Positions 17,230 through 24,987 of a DNA stretch of 64,000 bases are shown piece by piece. The DNA lies in NCBI RefSeq assembly GCF_900111925.1, contig NZ_FOKA01000002.1, positions 62,001 to 126,000 on the forward strand. Reading direction: 5' to 3'. How positions within the stretch are numbered: position 1 is the stretch's first letter; each line of letters starts with the position of its first letter. The DNA comes from Cellulomonas marina (GTDB lineage: Bacteria; Actinomycetota; Actinomycetes; Actinomycetales; Cellulomonadaceae). Under the pieces are notes generated by a model, which was given only the letters and a program-made list of their open reading frames with translations, searched no databases and was not told the DNA's origin. Made by a program: the position numbers and the translations under genes.

Positions 17230-18399
17230 GTGCACGTCCTCGTCGTCCCTGACCGCGTGCCCCGTGCCGCCGCCGACGCCGTCGTCACCGGCTGGCGGGA
17301 CGCGGCTCCGCACGACGACGCGACCGTGCTCGTGGTGCCGGACGGCGGCCCCGGGTGGGCCGACGCGGTGACGGGGACGGGGACGGTGACGGGGACGGTG
17401 ACGGTGACGGGGCCCGGCGTCCACGTCGAGCTGCCCGCCGCGGACCCGGCGGAGCCGTCCGGCGGCGCCGCCGACGCCGCCGTCGTGCTCGACGGGCTGT
17501 CGCGCGCGAGGGCCGGCGACGACGGTCGGGCGCGGTCGACGGAGGGCCGCGCGCGGTCCCTGACCGTGGCGCTCGGCACCCCGGGGACCCCCGACGCCGG
17601 GGCCGGGCTGCTGACGGGCCTGGCCGACGCCCTCCTGCCCGGGGGCGGGTCGGCCCGGCCGTCGGCAGGGTCCCCGACGGGGGCGCCGACGTGGCTGCCC
17701 GCGCTGGCCCGGGCGTTGGCCGACGTCGACCTCGTGGCGGTCGCCCCGGCGCCGACGCCGCTGCTCGGGCTCCGGGGGACCGCCGCCGGCCTGGCGGCGG
17801 ACGGCGTCCTCGACCCGGGGGCGGCCCAGGCGCTGGAGCAGCGGCTCTCGGTGCAGGCGCACGCCTGGGTCGCCGCGCTGGGCGACGCCGCGCGGCCCGA
17901 CCTCCTCGTCGGTCCGGGGGCACGCACCGCGAGCCGGTTCACCCGGGCGCCGGGCGCCGGGTCGCACGGTGGCGCCGGCTTCGCGCTCGCCCTCGTCGGG
18001 GCGCGGCTCCTGCCGGGACCCGCGCACGGGGCGCACCTCGTCGGGCTCGCGGGTGCGGCCGCGGCGGCGGACCTCGTCGTCGTCGTCCGGGAGGGGCTGG
18101 AGCACGTGGACCTCGACGGGACCGTGCTGGCGCAGGCCCTGGCGGCGGCGGGCGCGCAGGGGGTGCCGCTCGTCGTGCTCGCGCCACGGGTGCCGCCGCT
18201 CGCGGGCGGGCTGCGCGGCACCGGCGTCGCCGCGGCCTACGCCCCGCTCGGGGGCGGCACGCCACCGGACGGGGGCGTGGCGGGCGCGGGCACGTGGGCG
18301 GCGCTGGCGGCGAGGGTCGCCCGCACGTGGTCGCCCGCGTCCTGGGCGGGTGCGTACGCTGGAGGACGGCAGCACCCGCGCACCCGGGAACATCCGTGA
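17230..18399 (+). CDS. degenerate glycerate kinase-like protein
   Basis: This 389-residue protein is related to GlxK-type glycerate kinases: overall length, VLVVPDRVP at the start, LGTPGTPDAGAGLLTGLADALLPGG for the usual GGSATNDGGxG(M/L) loop, and VSVQAHAWV/DLVVVVREGLEHVDLDGT towards the end. The key motifs are eroded: the conserved DSFKGSL is replaced by DRVPRAA, the GGSATNDGG loop is altered, the GRTDxQT loop is GPGARTASRF, and there is no lysine in the protein. It may be a non-catalytic paralogue. M. tuberculosis has a glycerate kinase-like gene (Rv2205c, from memory) next to the erpA homologue, as here. An internal TVTGTVTVTG repeat is unusual. Confidence 0.7.
   Translation: MHVLVVPDRVPRAAADAVVTGWRDAAPHDDATVLVVPDGGPGWADAVTGTGTVTGTVTVTGPGVHVELPAADPAEPSGGAADAAVVLDGLSRARAGDDGRARSTEGRARSLTVALGTPGTPDAGAGLLTGLADALLPGGGSARPSAGSPTGAPTWLPALARALADVDLVAVAPAPTPLLGLRGTAAGLAADGVLDPGAAQALEQRLSVQAHAWVAALGDAARPDLLVGPGARTASRFTRAPGAGSHGGAGFALALVGARLLPGPAHGAHLVGLAGAAAAADLVVVVREGLEHVDLDGTVLAQALAAAGAQGVPLVVLAPRVPPLAGGLRGTGVAAAYAPLGGGTPPDGGVAGAGTWAALAARVARTWSPASWAGAYAGGRQHPRTREHP
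18355..18360 (+). promoter_or_regulatory. -10 element TACGCT for erpA
   Basis: TACGCT within the 3' end of the preceding gene would start an erpA transcript near 18367 with a leader of about 124 nt. Confidence 0.4.
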
Positions 18400-18490
18400 C
18401 GCGGGGCTGGTTGCACGTCGCGGCGCGCCGTGCGTGCCGCCCCGGCGGCACCCGGACCGCGTGCCCGCACGGCTCACGAGGGAGACACGG

Positions 18491-18865
18491 ATGACCGAGA
18501 CCACCCAGGCCCCGCAGACGACCACCACGAAGCCGGACACCCACGGGGTCCTGCTCACGGACGTGGCGGCCGGCAAGGTGCGCAGCCTGCTCGAGCAGGA
18601 GGGTCGGGACGACCTGCGCCTGCGCGTGGCGGTGCAGCCCGGCGGCTGCTCCGGCCTGATCTACCAGCTCTACTTCGACGAGCGCCTGCTCGACGGCGAC
18701 GTCACGAAGGACTACGACGGTGTCGAGGTCGTCGTGGACCGCATGAGCGTGCCCTACCTCGAGGGGGCGACGATCGACTTCGCCGACACCATCGAGAAGC
18801 AGGGGTTCACCATCGACAACCCCAACGCCGGCTCCTCCTGCGCCTGCGGCGGCTCCTTCAGCTGA
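18491..18865 (+). CDS. erpA: iron-sulfur cluster insertion protein ErpA (A-type carrier)
   Basis: This 124-residue A-type carrier has the three cluster-binding cysteines GGCSGL and SSCACGGSF. The conserved core LLTDVAAGKVRSLLEQEG to NPNAGSSCACGGSF is full length after a short Thr-rich head. It carries Fe-S clusters to apo-targets; nadA and the Rieske protein nearby are plausible clients. ATG 18491 follows GAGGGAG. A long leader makes control by an iron- or cluster-sensing factor possible, but no such site is evident. Confidence 0.94.
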   Translation: MTETTQAPQTTTTKPDTHGVLLTDVAAGKVRSLLEQEGRDDLRLRVAVQPGGCSGLIYQLYFDERLLDGDVTKDYDGVEVVVDRMSVPYLEGATIDFADTIEKQGFTIDNPNAGSSCACGGSFS

Positions 18866-18896
18866 CCCGGTCGCCGCGGCACGCGGCGCACCACGC

Positions 18897-18945
18897 ACGA
18901 CGCCCGACGACGGCCCGAGGAACGGGCACGGCCGTCGGGCGTCGT
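18897..18945. terminator. bidirectional hairpin between erpA and the tusA-like gene
   Basis: A 13-bp perfect outer stem (18897-18909 with 18933-18945) and a shorter inner CCCG/CGGG stem lie between two convergent genes and can stop transcription from both sides. Confidence 0.7.
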
Positions 18946-18964
18946 CGTGCCCGGGGCGGTGCCG

Positions 18965-19300
18965 TCACGAGGGGGCGTCCGGGTCGGTCGTCCGCACGGT
19001 GAGCCGTGCGCTGCCGTCGGGCTCGTCGGTCCGGGCGACGAGGGCGTGCCCGCGCATCCGCGCCCACGCGGGCACGTCGGACAGCGCGGCGGGGTCGGTG
19101 GTCAGCACCTGCAGGAGCGACCCGGGCGGCGCCGCCGCCGCGGCCCGCGCGAGGTGCACGACGGGCAGCGGGCAGAGCAGGCCGCGCGCGTCGACGACCT
19201 CGACGACGCCGTCTGGAGCCCCGCTCACGGGTCCGGCCACGGGTCCGGCCCCCGGTCGGCCCGCAGGTCCGGCCACGGGTCCGGTCGTGGGTCCGGTCAC
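18965..19300 (-). CDS. TusA/SirA-family sulfur carrier-like protein
   Basis: This protein of about 111 residues has a C-terminal TusA fold (about residues 32-108) with the sulfur-accepting motif RGLLCPLPVV (C43; CPxP consensus). Family members accept persulfide from a cysteine desulfurase. Here the start GTG 19300 overlaps the stop of the desulfurase-like gene, so the two are translationally coupled. The first 28 residues are a Gly/Pro/Val repeat of seven 12-bp units, not part of the fold; a later GTG (residue 25) could be the true start. It is the second gene of a two-gene leftward unit. Confidence 0.8.
   Translation of the reverse strand: MTGPTTGPVAGPAGRPGAGPVAGPVSGAPDGVVEVVDARGLLCPLPVVHLARAAAAAPPGSLLQVLTTDPAALSDVPAWARMRGHALVARTDEPDGSARLTVRTTDPDAPS
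19217..19300 (-). repeat. seven 12-bp tandem units at the tusA-like 5' end
   Basis: Units of the GTGGCCGGACCC type encode VTGP, TTGP, VAGP, AGRP, GAGP, VAGP and VSGA in exact 12-bp register from the start codon. Confidence 0.85.
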
Positions 19301-20460
19301 AGGTGCGACGCCCCGAGGGACCCCCGCACCTCGCGGACCAGCCCGGGGAGCACGTCGGCGAAGCGCTCCACGTCCGCCGTGGCGGTGCCCGGCGGGAGCG
19401 CGAGCCGCACGTTGCCGTGCGTGAGGACGCCCATGGCGGTCAGCACGTGGCTCGGCTCGAGCGTGCTCGACGAGCAGGCGGAGCCCGAGCCCACGGCGAA
19501 CCCGGCGGCGTCGAGCCGCCCGACGAGGGCCTCCCCGTCGACGTAGAGGCAGGAGAAGGTCAGCACGTGGGGGAGGCGGTCCTGCGGGTCGCCGACGACC
19601 TCGACGTCCGGCACCTCGGCGGCCACGCGCGCCCTCAGGCGCGCGACGAGGGCGCGGCGGGCGGCGTCGTCGGCGTCCCGGGCGGCCAGCCGCTCCTCCA
19701 GCGCGACGGCGGCGGCCAGCGCGACCGGCACGACGACCCCGCCGGGGAACCCGCCGGTCAGCGGCGCGTCCTCGTCGGACGGCCCGACGGGCGCACGCCG
19801 CACGCCCGCGCGCACGGCGAGGACGCCGAGGGGAGCCGGGGCGCCCCAGTCGCCGGCGTCCGCCGTGAGCAGGTCCCACCCGTCCGGCAGGGCCACGTGC
19901 CCCGCCGCCGCGCCGGCGTCCACGAGGAGCGGCACGCCCGCCGCCCGTGCCGCGGACGCGGCCGCGTCGACCGGCTGGCGCGTCCCCACCTCGCCGTTCG
20001 CGACCTGCAGGGCCGCCAGGGCGACGCCCGGCGCCCCCGCCGCGGCGGCGAACGCGTCGGCGTCGACCCGCCCGAGCCGGTCCACGGGGACGGTGCGGCG
20101 GGTGCCGGCCGCGTCCGCCGCGTGCAGCACGGCGGCACGCTCGACGGCCGGCACGACGACGTCCGCGCCGACCCGCCGCCGGCCGCGCGCGACCGTCAGC
20201 ACGGCGGCGTGCAGGGCCTGCGTGTGCGACGGGGCCAGCGCGATTTCCTCCGTCCGCGCGCCGAGCCCGGCCGCGAGGGACTCACGGGCACCGTCGAGCA
20301 GCGCGCGGGCGCGCCGGCCCTCGGCGTGCAGCCGGCGGGGGTCGCCCCACCCCTCGTCGAGGGCCGCCAGCAGGGCGTCCCGCACGCGGGGGGAGGGCGG
20401 GGCGTGCCCCGCCGCGTCGAGGACCACGCGGGGGGTCGCGACGGGCGCGGACGGCGGCAC
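19297..20460 (-). CDS. cysteine desulfurase-like protein with no lysine (PLP site lost)
   Basis: This 387-residue protein aligns along its length with class V/NifS-IscS desulfurases. It keeps the active-site cysteine loop GSGSACSSSTLEPSHVL (C329), ANGEVGTRQPV (N155), LLVDAGAAAGH (D181) and the C-terminal VRLALPPGTATADVERF. The PLP lysine segment, normally S-x-H-K-x-x-G-P, reads TADAGDWGAP with D204 at the lysine position, and the whole protein contains no lysine. The PLP-stacking His (VERAAVL), the Gln after D181 and the GGxExxxRxGT segment are also lost. Ordinary PLP desulfurase chemistry is therefore not possible. The gene is divergent from ctaC and overlaps the tusA-like gene. Leaderless start: TAGCGT lies 6 nt before GTG 20460. 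Confidence 0.85.
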   Translation of the reverse strand: MPPSAPVATPRVVLDAAGHAPPSPRVRDALLAALDEGWGDPRRLHAEGRRARALLDGARESLAAGLGARTEEIALAPSHTQALHAAVLTVARGRRRVGADVVVPAVERAAVLHAADAAGTRRTVPVDRLGRVDADAFAAAAGAPGVALAALQVANGEVGTRQPVDAAASAARAAGVPLLVDAGAAAGHVALPDGWDLLTADAGDWGAPAPLGVLAVRAGVRRAPVGPSDEDAPLTGGFPGGVVVPVALAAAVALEERLAARDADDAARRALVARLRARVAAEVPDVEVVGDPQDRLPHVLTFSCLYVDGEALVGRLDAAGFAVGSGSACSSSTLEPSHVLTAMGVLTHGNVRLALPPGTATADVERFADVLPGLVREVRGSLGASHL

Positions 20461-20466
20461 GGGGCC

Positions 20467-20472
20467 ACGCTA
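20467..20472 (-). promoter_or_regulatory. -10 element TAGCGT, leaderless start of desulfurase-like gene
   Basis: On the minus strand TAGCGT ends 6 nt before GTG 20460 with no ribosome binding site. Together with the lack of frameshifts, it indicates the gene is still expressed. Confidence 0.6.
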
Positions 20473-20554
20473 ACGACCCGTGACGACCTGTGGTGGACCT
20501 GACGCGCCGTCGTCAACCGGTGCGAGGCAGCACGTGGACGGCCCCTCGGCGCGC

Positions 20555-20560
20555 TAGGCT
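20555..20560 (+). promoter_or_regulatory. -10 element TAGGCT of the ctaCDF operon
   Basis: TAGGCT would place the transcript start near 20567, giving a leader of about 100 nt before ctaC. The leader shows no recognisable riboswitch. Confidence 0.45.
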
Positions 20561-20667
20561 GCGCGGGTCGAGGACGTAGGTCCCAGGTGTCACCACGACC
20601 CCGCACAGGCGCAGCACGCAGCCGACGGGTCGTCGACGGCCGGGGCCACCAGAACGAGAGGTCCCCC

Positions 20668-21576
20668 GTGCACCTGCAGAACCCCCGCCGGCGGCGCCGT
20701 GCGGCCGGCCTCCGGGCGTCCGCCCTGGGCCTCGCCGTGCTGGTGCTGGCCGGCTGCTCGTCGGACCAGCTGGCACGCGGCTACCTCCCGGGCGACTCCG
20801 CGAACGAGGTCACGAACCAGACCGGTCGCATCATGAGCCTCTGGGTGGGCTCCTGGATCGCGGCGCTCATCGTCGGCGTCATCACCTGGGGCCTCATGCT
20901 CTGGTGCGTCGCGGTGTACCGGAAGCGCAAGAACGACGACGTCCTGCCGGTGCAGCTGCGCTACCACGTGCCGCTCGAGATCATGTACGTGATCCTGCCG
21001 ATCCTCATGGTCGGCGTGCTCTTCTACTACACGGCGCGCGACCAGCACGAGATCCAGACGGTCAGCGGCGACCCGGACCTGCGGGTGCAGGTCATCGGCA
21101 AGCAGTGGAGCTGGGACTTCAACTACCTCGACGACGACGTGTACGACTCCGGCGTGCAGGCGGAGGGCGTCGGCCAGGAGGGCACGCTGGCCGAGCAGAT
21201 CACGCTGTACCTGCCCGTCGACGAGACGGTCGAGTTCACGCTGAACTCCCGCGACGTCATCCACTCGTTCTGGGTCCCGGCGTTCCTCTACAAGATGGAC
21301 GTCATCCCCGGGCAGACGACGAACACCTTCGAGGTCACGCCGACCAAGGAGGGCACGTACGTGGGCAAGTGCGCCGAGCTGTGCGGCGAGTACCACGCGT
21401 CGATGCTGTTCAACGTCAAGGTCGTCTCCCGCGAGGAGTACGACGAGCACATCGAGGCGCTCCGCGACGCGGGGCAGACCGGGCAGCTGGGCATCGACGC
21501 CAGCAAGCTGCAGGACCTGGACAGCGTGCGCCGGCAGGGTGAGCCCGCCGGGGCGTCGCAGGGGAGCGAGGACTGA
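20668..21576 (+). CDS. ctaC: cytochrome c oxidase subunit II (lipoprotein)
   Basis: This 302-residue protein has a basic N-terminus, a hydrophobic signal and lipobox VLVLAGCS (lipidated Cys about residue 29), two transmembrane helices ([25 protein letters not shown] and the [17 protein letters not shown] region) and a periplasmic cupredoxin domain. CuA ligands are present in [13 protein letters not shown] and [12 protein letters not shown]. It receives electrons from the cytochrome bc1 di-haem subunit. GTG 20668 follows GAGAGG. Its stop overlaps the ctaD ATG. Confidence 0.96.
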   Translation: MHLQNPRRRRRAAGLRASALGLAVLVLAGCSSDQLARGYLPGDSANEVTNQTGRIMSLWVGSWIAALIVGVITWGLMLWCVAVYRKRKNDDVLPVQLRYHVPLEIMYVILPILMVGVLFYYTARDQHEIQTVSGDPDLRVQVIGKQWSWDFNYLDDDVYDSGVQAEGVGQEGTLAEQITLYLPVDETVEFTLNSRDVIHSFWVPAFLYKMDVIPGQTTNTFEVTPTKEGTYVGKCAELCGEYHASMLFNVKVVSREEYDEHIEALRDAGQTGQLGIDASKLQDLDSVRRQGEPAGASQGSED

Positions 21577-23402
21577 TGGCCGCGACGATCGAGCGCGTGC
21601 CGGGGCTGGCGCCCAGCCGCCAGACCCTCGGCCGGACGGTGGTCAAGTGGGTGACCTCCACCGACCACAAGGTGATCGGGTACCTGTACCTCATCACCTC
21701 GTTCGTCTGGTTCTGCATCGGCGGCGTGATCGCGCTGCTCATCCGTGCGGAGCTGTTCACGCCGGCGCTGGACGTGTTCCAGACGGCCGAGCAGTACAAC
21801 CAGGCCTTCACGATGCACGGCACCGTCATGCTGCTGCTGTTCGCGACGCCGCTGTTCGCCGGCTTCGCGAACGTGCTGATGCCGCTGCAGATCGGCGCAC
21901 CGGACGTGGCGTTCCCGCGGCTGAACATGTTCGCGTACTGGCTCTACCTGTTCGGCGGCCTCATCGCCGCCGCCGGGTTCCTGCTGCCGCAGGGCGCGGC
22001 GTCCTTCGGGTGGACGGCCTACGCGCCGCTGTCGGACACGGTCTACAGCCCGGGTCTCGGCGGTGACCTGTGGGTCTTCGGCCTCGCGCTGACCGGTTTC
22101 GGCACGATCCTCGGCTCGGTCAACTTCATCACCACGATCGTGACGATGCGCGCGCCCGGCATGACCATGTTCCGGATGCCGATCTTCACCTGGAACATCC
22201 TCATCACCAGCGTGCTCGTCATCATGGCGTTCCCGCCGCTGGCGGCCGCGCTGTTCGCCCTCGGGGCGGACCGGCGGCTGGACGCTCAGGTGTTCAACCC
22301 GGAGAACGGCGGGGCGCTGCTGTGGCAGCACCTGTTCTGGTTCTTCGGCCACCCCGAGGTCTACATCATCGCGCTGCCGTTCTTCGGCATCATCACGGAG
22401 ATCCTGCCCGTCTTCAGCCGCAAGCCGATCTTCGGCTACAAGGGCCTGGTCTACGCGACGATCGCGATCGCGGCGCTCTCCGTGACGGTGTGGGCGCACC
22501 ACATGTACGTCACCGGCCAGGTGCTGCTGCCGTTCTTCGCACTGATGACGATGCTCATCGCGGTGCCGACCGGCGTGAAGTTCTTCAACTGGATCGGCAC
22601 GATGTGGCGGGGGAAGATCACCTTCGAGACGCCCATGCTGTGGGCGATCGGCTTCCTCGTGACGTTCCTCTTCGGCGGCCTGACGGGGGTCATCCTGTCC
22701 AGCCCGGCCCTCGACTTCCACCTCTCGGACTCGTACTTCGTGGTGGCGCACTTCCACTACGTGGTGTTCGGGACCGTCGTCTTCGCGATGTTCGCCGGGT
22801 TCTACTTCTGGTGGCCGAAGATGACGGGCAAGATGCTCGACGAGCGTCTGGGCAAGATCCACTTCTGGCTCCTGTTCCTCAGCTTCCACACGACGTTCCT
22901 CGTGCAGCACTGGCTGGGCGTCGAGGGCATGCCGCGGCGCTACGCGGAGTACTCGCCCGACGACGGCTTCACGTTCCTCAACGAGGTCTCGACCGTCGGC
23001 GCCATGGTGCTCGGCATCTCGATCCTCCCGTTCCTGTGGAACGTCTACGTCACCTGGCGCAAGGCGCCGCGCGTCGCCGTGGACGACCCCTGGGGCTACG
23101 GCAACTCCCTCGAGTGGGCGACGAGCTGCCCGCCGCCGCGGCACAACTTCACCTCGCTGCCGCGCATCCGCTCGGAGCGCCCGGCGTTCGACCTGCACCA
23201 CCCCGAGGTCGCCGCGATGGACCACGTGGAGCCCGACTCCGGTGGCGTCTTCGACTGGGAGGCCGAGCGCGTGGGCCAGCCCGAGGTGGGCAAGGACCGC
23301 GTGCGCAAGGGCACGGGCCGGTCCGAGCAGAGCAGCACGACGGTCGTCGACGACCCGGACGTCGACGGCGACCACCCGACGCGGGACGGTGAGCAGCGAT
23401 GA
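21576..23402 (+). CDS. ctaD: cytochrome c oxidase subunit I
   Basis: This 608-residue aa3-type haem-copper oxidase subunit has 12 membrane helices. Haem a and the binuclear centre ligands are seen in [31 protein letters not shown] (His-Tyr cross-link), WAHHMYVTG and [12 protein letters not shown]. The proton-channel motif around [22 protein letters not shown] is present. An acidic C-terminal tail of about 60 residues ends the protein. Start and stop overlap with ctaC and ctaF respectively. Confidence 0.97.
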   Translation: MAATIERVPGLAPSRQTLGRTVVKWVTSTDHKVIGYLYLITSFVWFCIGGVIALLIRAELFTPALDVFQTAEQYNQAFTMHGTVMLLLFATPLFAGFANVLMPLQIGAPDVAFPRLNMFAYWLYLFGGLIAAAGFLLPQGAASFGWTAYAPLSDTVYSPGLGGDLWVFGLALTGFGTILGSVNFITTIVTMRAPGMTMFRMPIFTWNILITSVLVIMAFPPLAAALFALGADRRLDAQVFNPENGGALLWQHLFWFFGHPEVYIIALPFFGIITEILPVFSRKPIFGYKGLVYATIAIAALSVTVWAHHMYVTGQVLLPFFALMTMLIAVPTGVKFFNWIGTMWRGKITFETPMLWAIGFLVTFLFGGLTGVILSSPALDFHLSDSYFVVAHFHYVVFGTVVFAMFAGFYFWWPKMTGKMLDERLGKIHFWLLFLSFHTTFLVQHWLGVEGMPRRYAEYSPDDGFTFLNEVSTVGAMVLGISILPFLWNVYVTWRKAPRVAVDDPWGYGNSLEWATSCPPPRHNFTSLPRIRSERPAFDLHHPEVAAMDHVEPDSGGVFDWEAERVGQPEVGKDRVRKGTGRSEQSSTTVVDDPDVDGDHPTRDGEQR

Positions 23403-23797
23403 AGTTCGAGGCCAAGCTCTTCCTCTACGGGGTGCTGTTCTTCATCCCCGTGGGGATCGTCTACGCCGTCTGGAGCGGCGGCGAGCCCGTCGGGACCTAC
23501 GGGATCCCGCTCGTCGGCGGCATGGCGGGCATGATCGGCGGGTACCTGTACCTCGTCGGCAAGCGGATCGACGCCCGTCCCGAGGACGACCCGCTGGGCG
23601 AGATCGAGCAGGGCGCCGGCGACCAGGGCGTGTTCAGCCCGTGGAGCTGGTGGCCCCTCGTGCTCGGGCTCGCCGGTACCGTGGTGTTCCTGGCGCTGGC
23701 CGTCGGCTGGTGGCTGCTCCTCCCGGGGCTGCTCATCGGTGCCGTGGGTCTCGTGGGTTGGGTCTTCGAGTTCTCGCGCGGTCAGCACGCCCACTGA
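23399..23797 (+). CDS. ctaF: cytochrome c oxidase subunit 4 (actinobacterial CtaF)
   Basis: This 132-residue actinobacterial subunit IV starts [20 protein letters not shown] and has about four hydrophobic segments (including [20 protein letters not shown] and [26 protein letters not shown]), the pattern of the CtaF family found in the bc1-aa3 supercomplex. ATGA overlap with ctaD and a strong hairpin terminator after it make it the last gene of ctaCDF. Confidence 0.93.
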   Translation: MKFEAKLFLYGVLFFIPVGIVYAVWSGGEPVGTYGIPLVGGMAGMIGGYLYLVGKRIDARPEDDPLGEIEQGAGDQGVFSPWSWWPLVLGLAGTVVFLALAVGWWLLLPGLLIGAVGLVGWVFEFSRGQHAH

Positions 23798-23819
23798 GGC
23801 ACCTGCACCAGATCGGCCA

Positions 23820-23855
23820 CAGCGGCCCTCCCCGGGCTTCCGGGGAGGGCCGCTG
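23820..23855 (+). terminator. hairpin terminator of ctaCDF
   Basis: A perfect 16-bp stem (23820-23835 with 23840-23855) with loop GCTT is followed by TCGTCGTCG. It starts 23 nt after the ctaF stop. Confidence 0.85.
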
Positions 23856-24093
23856 TCGTCGTCGCGGTGAACACGGCGCGCAGACCCAGCGGTCCCCCCG
23901 GGGAGTCGTCCCCGAGGTCGTGGAACGGCCGGCACGGCGCAGGAGGACCAGGAGAGCGTCCAGGGGAGCTCCCGAGGAGCTCCAGGAGCTCCTGAGCACC
24001 TCCAGCGCCTTCGAAGGCCGCCCTGAGGACCTCCAGGACGTCCGGGACGCAGGAGGGCCCCTGGGACCGCCCGACGGCCTCTCGGGCGAGGAC
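23856..24093. other. noncoding spacer with GGAGCTCC palindromes
   Basis: No plausible gene is present. The stretch is rich in GGAG/CTCC and holds three GGAGCTCC palindromes at 23965-23972, 23976-23983 and 23985-23992. It lies between two terminators, so it may not be transcribed. Confidence 0.5.
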
Positions 24094-24137
24094 GCACGGA
24101 GGCCCGGCGACGCGGTGGCGTCGCCGGGCCTCCGTGC
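24094..24137 (-). terminator. hairpin terminator of sodA
   Basis: A perfect 19-bp stem (24094-24112 with 24119-24137) with a 6-nt loop lies 16 nt past the sodA stop on the leftward side. Confidence 0.85.
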
Positions 24138-24153
24138 TACCCGGAGCGGGCCG

Positions 24154-24780
24154 TCAGGCGGGGACGATGAGCCCGGCCGTCTGCGTCCGCGCACGCGTGA
24201 AACGCTGCGCGGCGTCGGCCCAGTTCACGATGTTCCACCACGCCTTGACGTAGTCGGCCTTGACGTTGACGTAGTCGAGGTAGAAGGCGTGCTCCCACAT
24301 GTCGAGCACGACGACCGGCACGAGGCCGAGGGCGATGTTCGACTGCTGGTCGTAGAGCTGCACGATGACGAGCTTCTGGCCGATGGAGTCCCACGCGAGG
24401 ATCGACCAGCCGGAGCCCTGGATGCCGACGGCGTTGGCCGCGAAGTGCTTCTGGAAGGCCTCGAACGAGCCGAAGAACTCGTCGATCGCCGCCGCCAGCT
24501 CACCCTCGGGCTTGTCGCCGCCGGCGGGGGAGAGGTTGGCCCAGAACACCGAGTGGTTGACGTGCCCGCCGAGGTTGAACGCGAGGTTCTTCTCGTGCAG
24601 GTTCACCGCGGCCAGGTCGTCGGCCTCGCGCGCCGCGGCCAGCTTCTCGAGGGCCGTGTTCGCGCCGGCCACGTAGGTCGCGTGGTGCTTGTCGTGGTGC
24701 AGCTCCATGATGCGCCCCGAGATGTGCGGCTCGAGCGCCGCGTAGTCGTAGGGCAGGTCGGGGAGCGTGTAGTCAGCCAT
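24154..24780 (-). CDS. sodA: superoxide dismutase, Fe/Mn family
   Basis: This 208-residue enzyme disproportionates superoxide. Metal ligands lie in [13 protein letters not shown] (first His), [10 protein letters not shown] (second His) and [13 protein letters not shown] (Asp and third His). [13 protein letters not shown] is the family signature near the active site; Mn or Fe preference cannot be settled by eye, although HHDKHH/QGSGW is typical of Mn or cambialistic types. There is no signal peptide. GAGAGG precedes the ATG. The gene lies between the two respiratory operons, a source of superoxide. Confidence 0.95.
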   Translation of the reverse strand: MADYTLPDLPYDYAALEPHISGRIMELHHDKHHATYVAGANTALEKLAAAREADDLAAVNLHEKNLAFNLGGHVNHSVFWANLSPAGGDKPEGELAAAIDEFFGSFEAFQKHFAANAVGIQGSGWSILAWDSIGQKLVIVQLYDQQSNIALGLVPVVVLDMWEHAFYLDYVNVKADYVKAWWNIVNWADAAQRFTRARTQTAGLIVPA

Positions 24781-24906
24781 GCGTGCATGCCTCTCAGGGT
24801 CGAGACCGCGACGTGGGTGCCGCGGTCGTCCGTCCGGTGGCCTCCGTCGTGACGCGCGGGCGCGGGTCACGGCAGGCCCACGGGGTCCACTCTGGCCCAT
24901 ACGACG

Positions 24907-24960
24907 ACGACGCGCGCGCCGTTCCCCCTGCGTGTTGCGGGGGAACGGCGCGCGCGTCGT
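24907..24960 (-). terminator. hairpin terminator of ctaE-qcrCAB
   Basis: A perfect 22-bp stem (24907-24928 with 24939-24960) and a 10-nt loop lie 27 nt past the qcrB stop. This is the longest perfect hairpin in the window. Confidence 0.85.
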
Positions 24961-24987
24961 CAGGTGCTGCGGCCCGTCCGGGCGGGA

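Noticed and set aside
19297-20460. Desulfurase-like gene as a pseudogene
   Set aside because: Frame intact over 387 codons, with a leaderless -10, coupling to the next gene and the cysteine loop kept; decay would not spare these.
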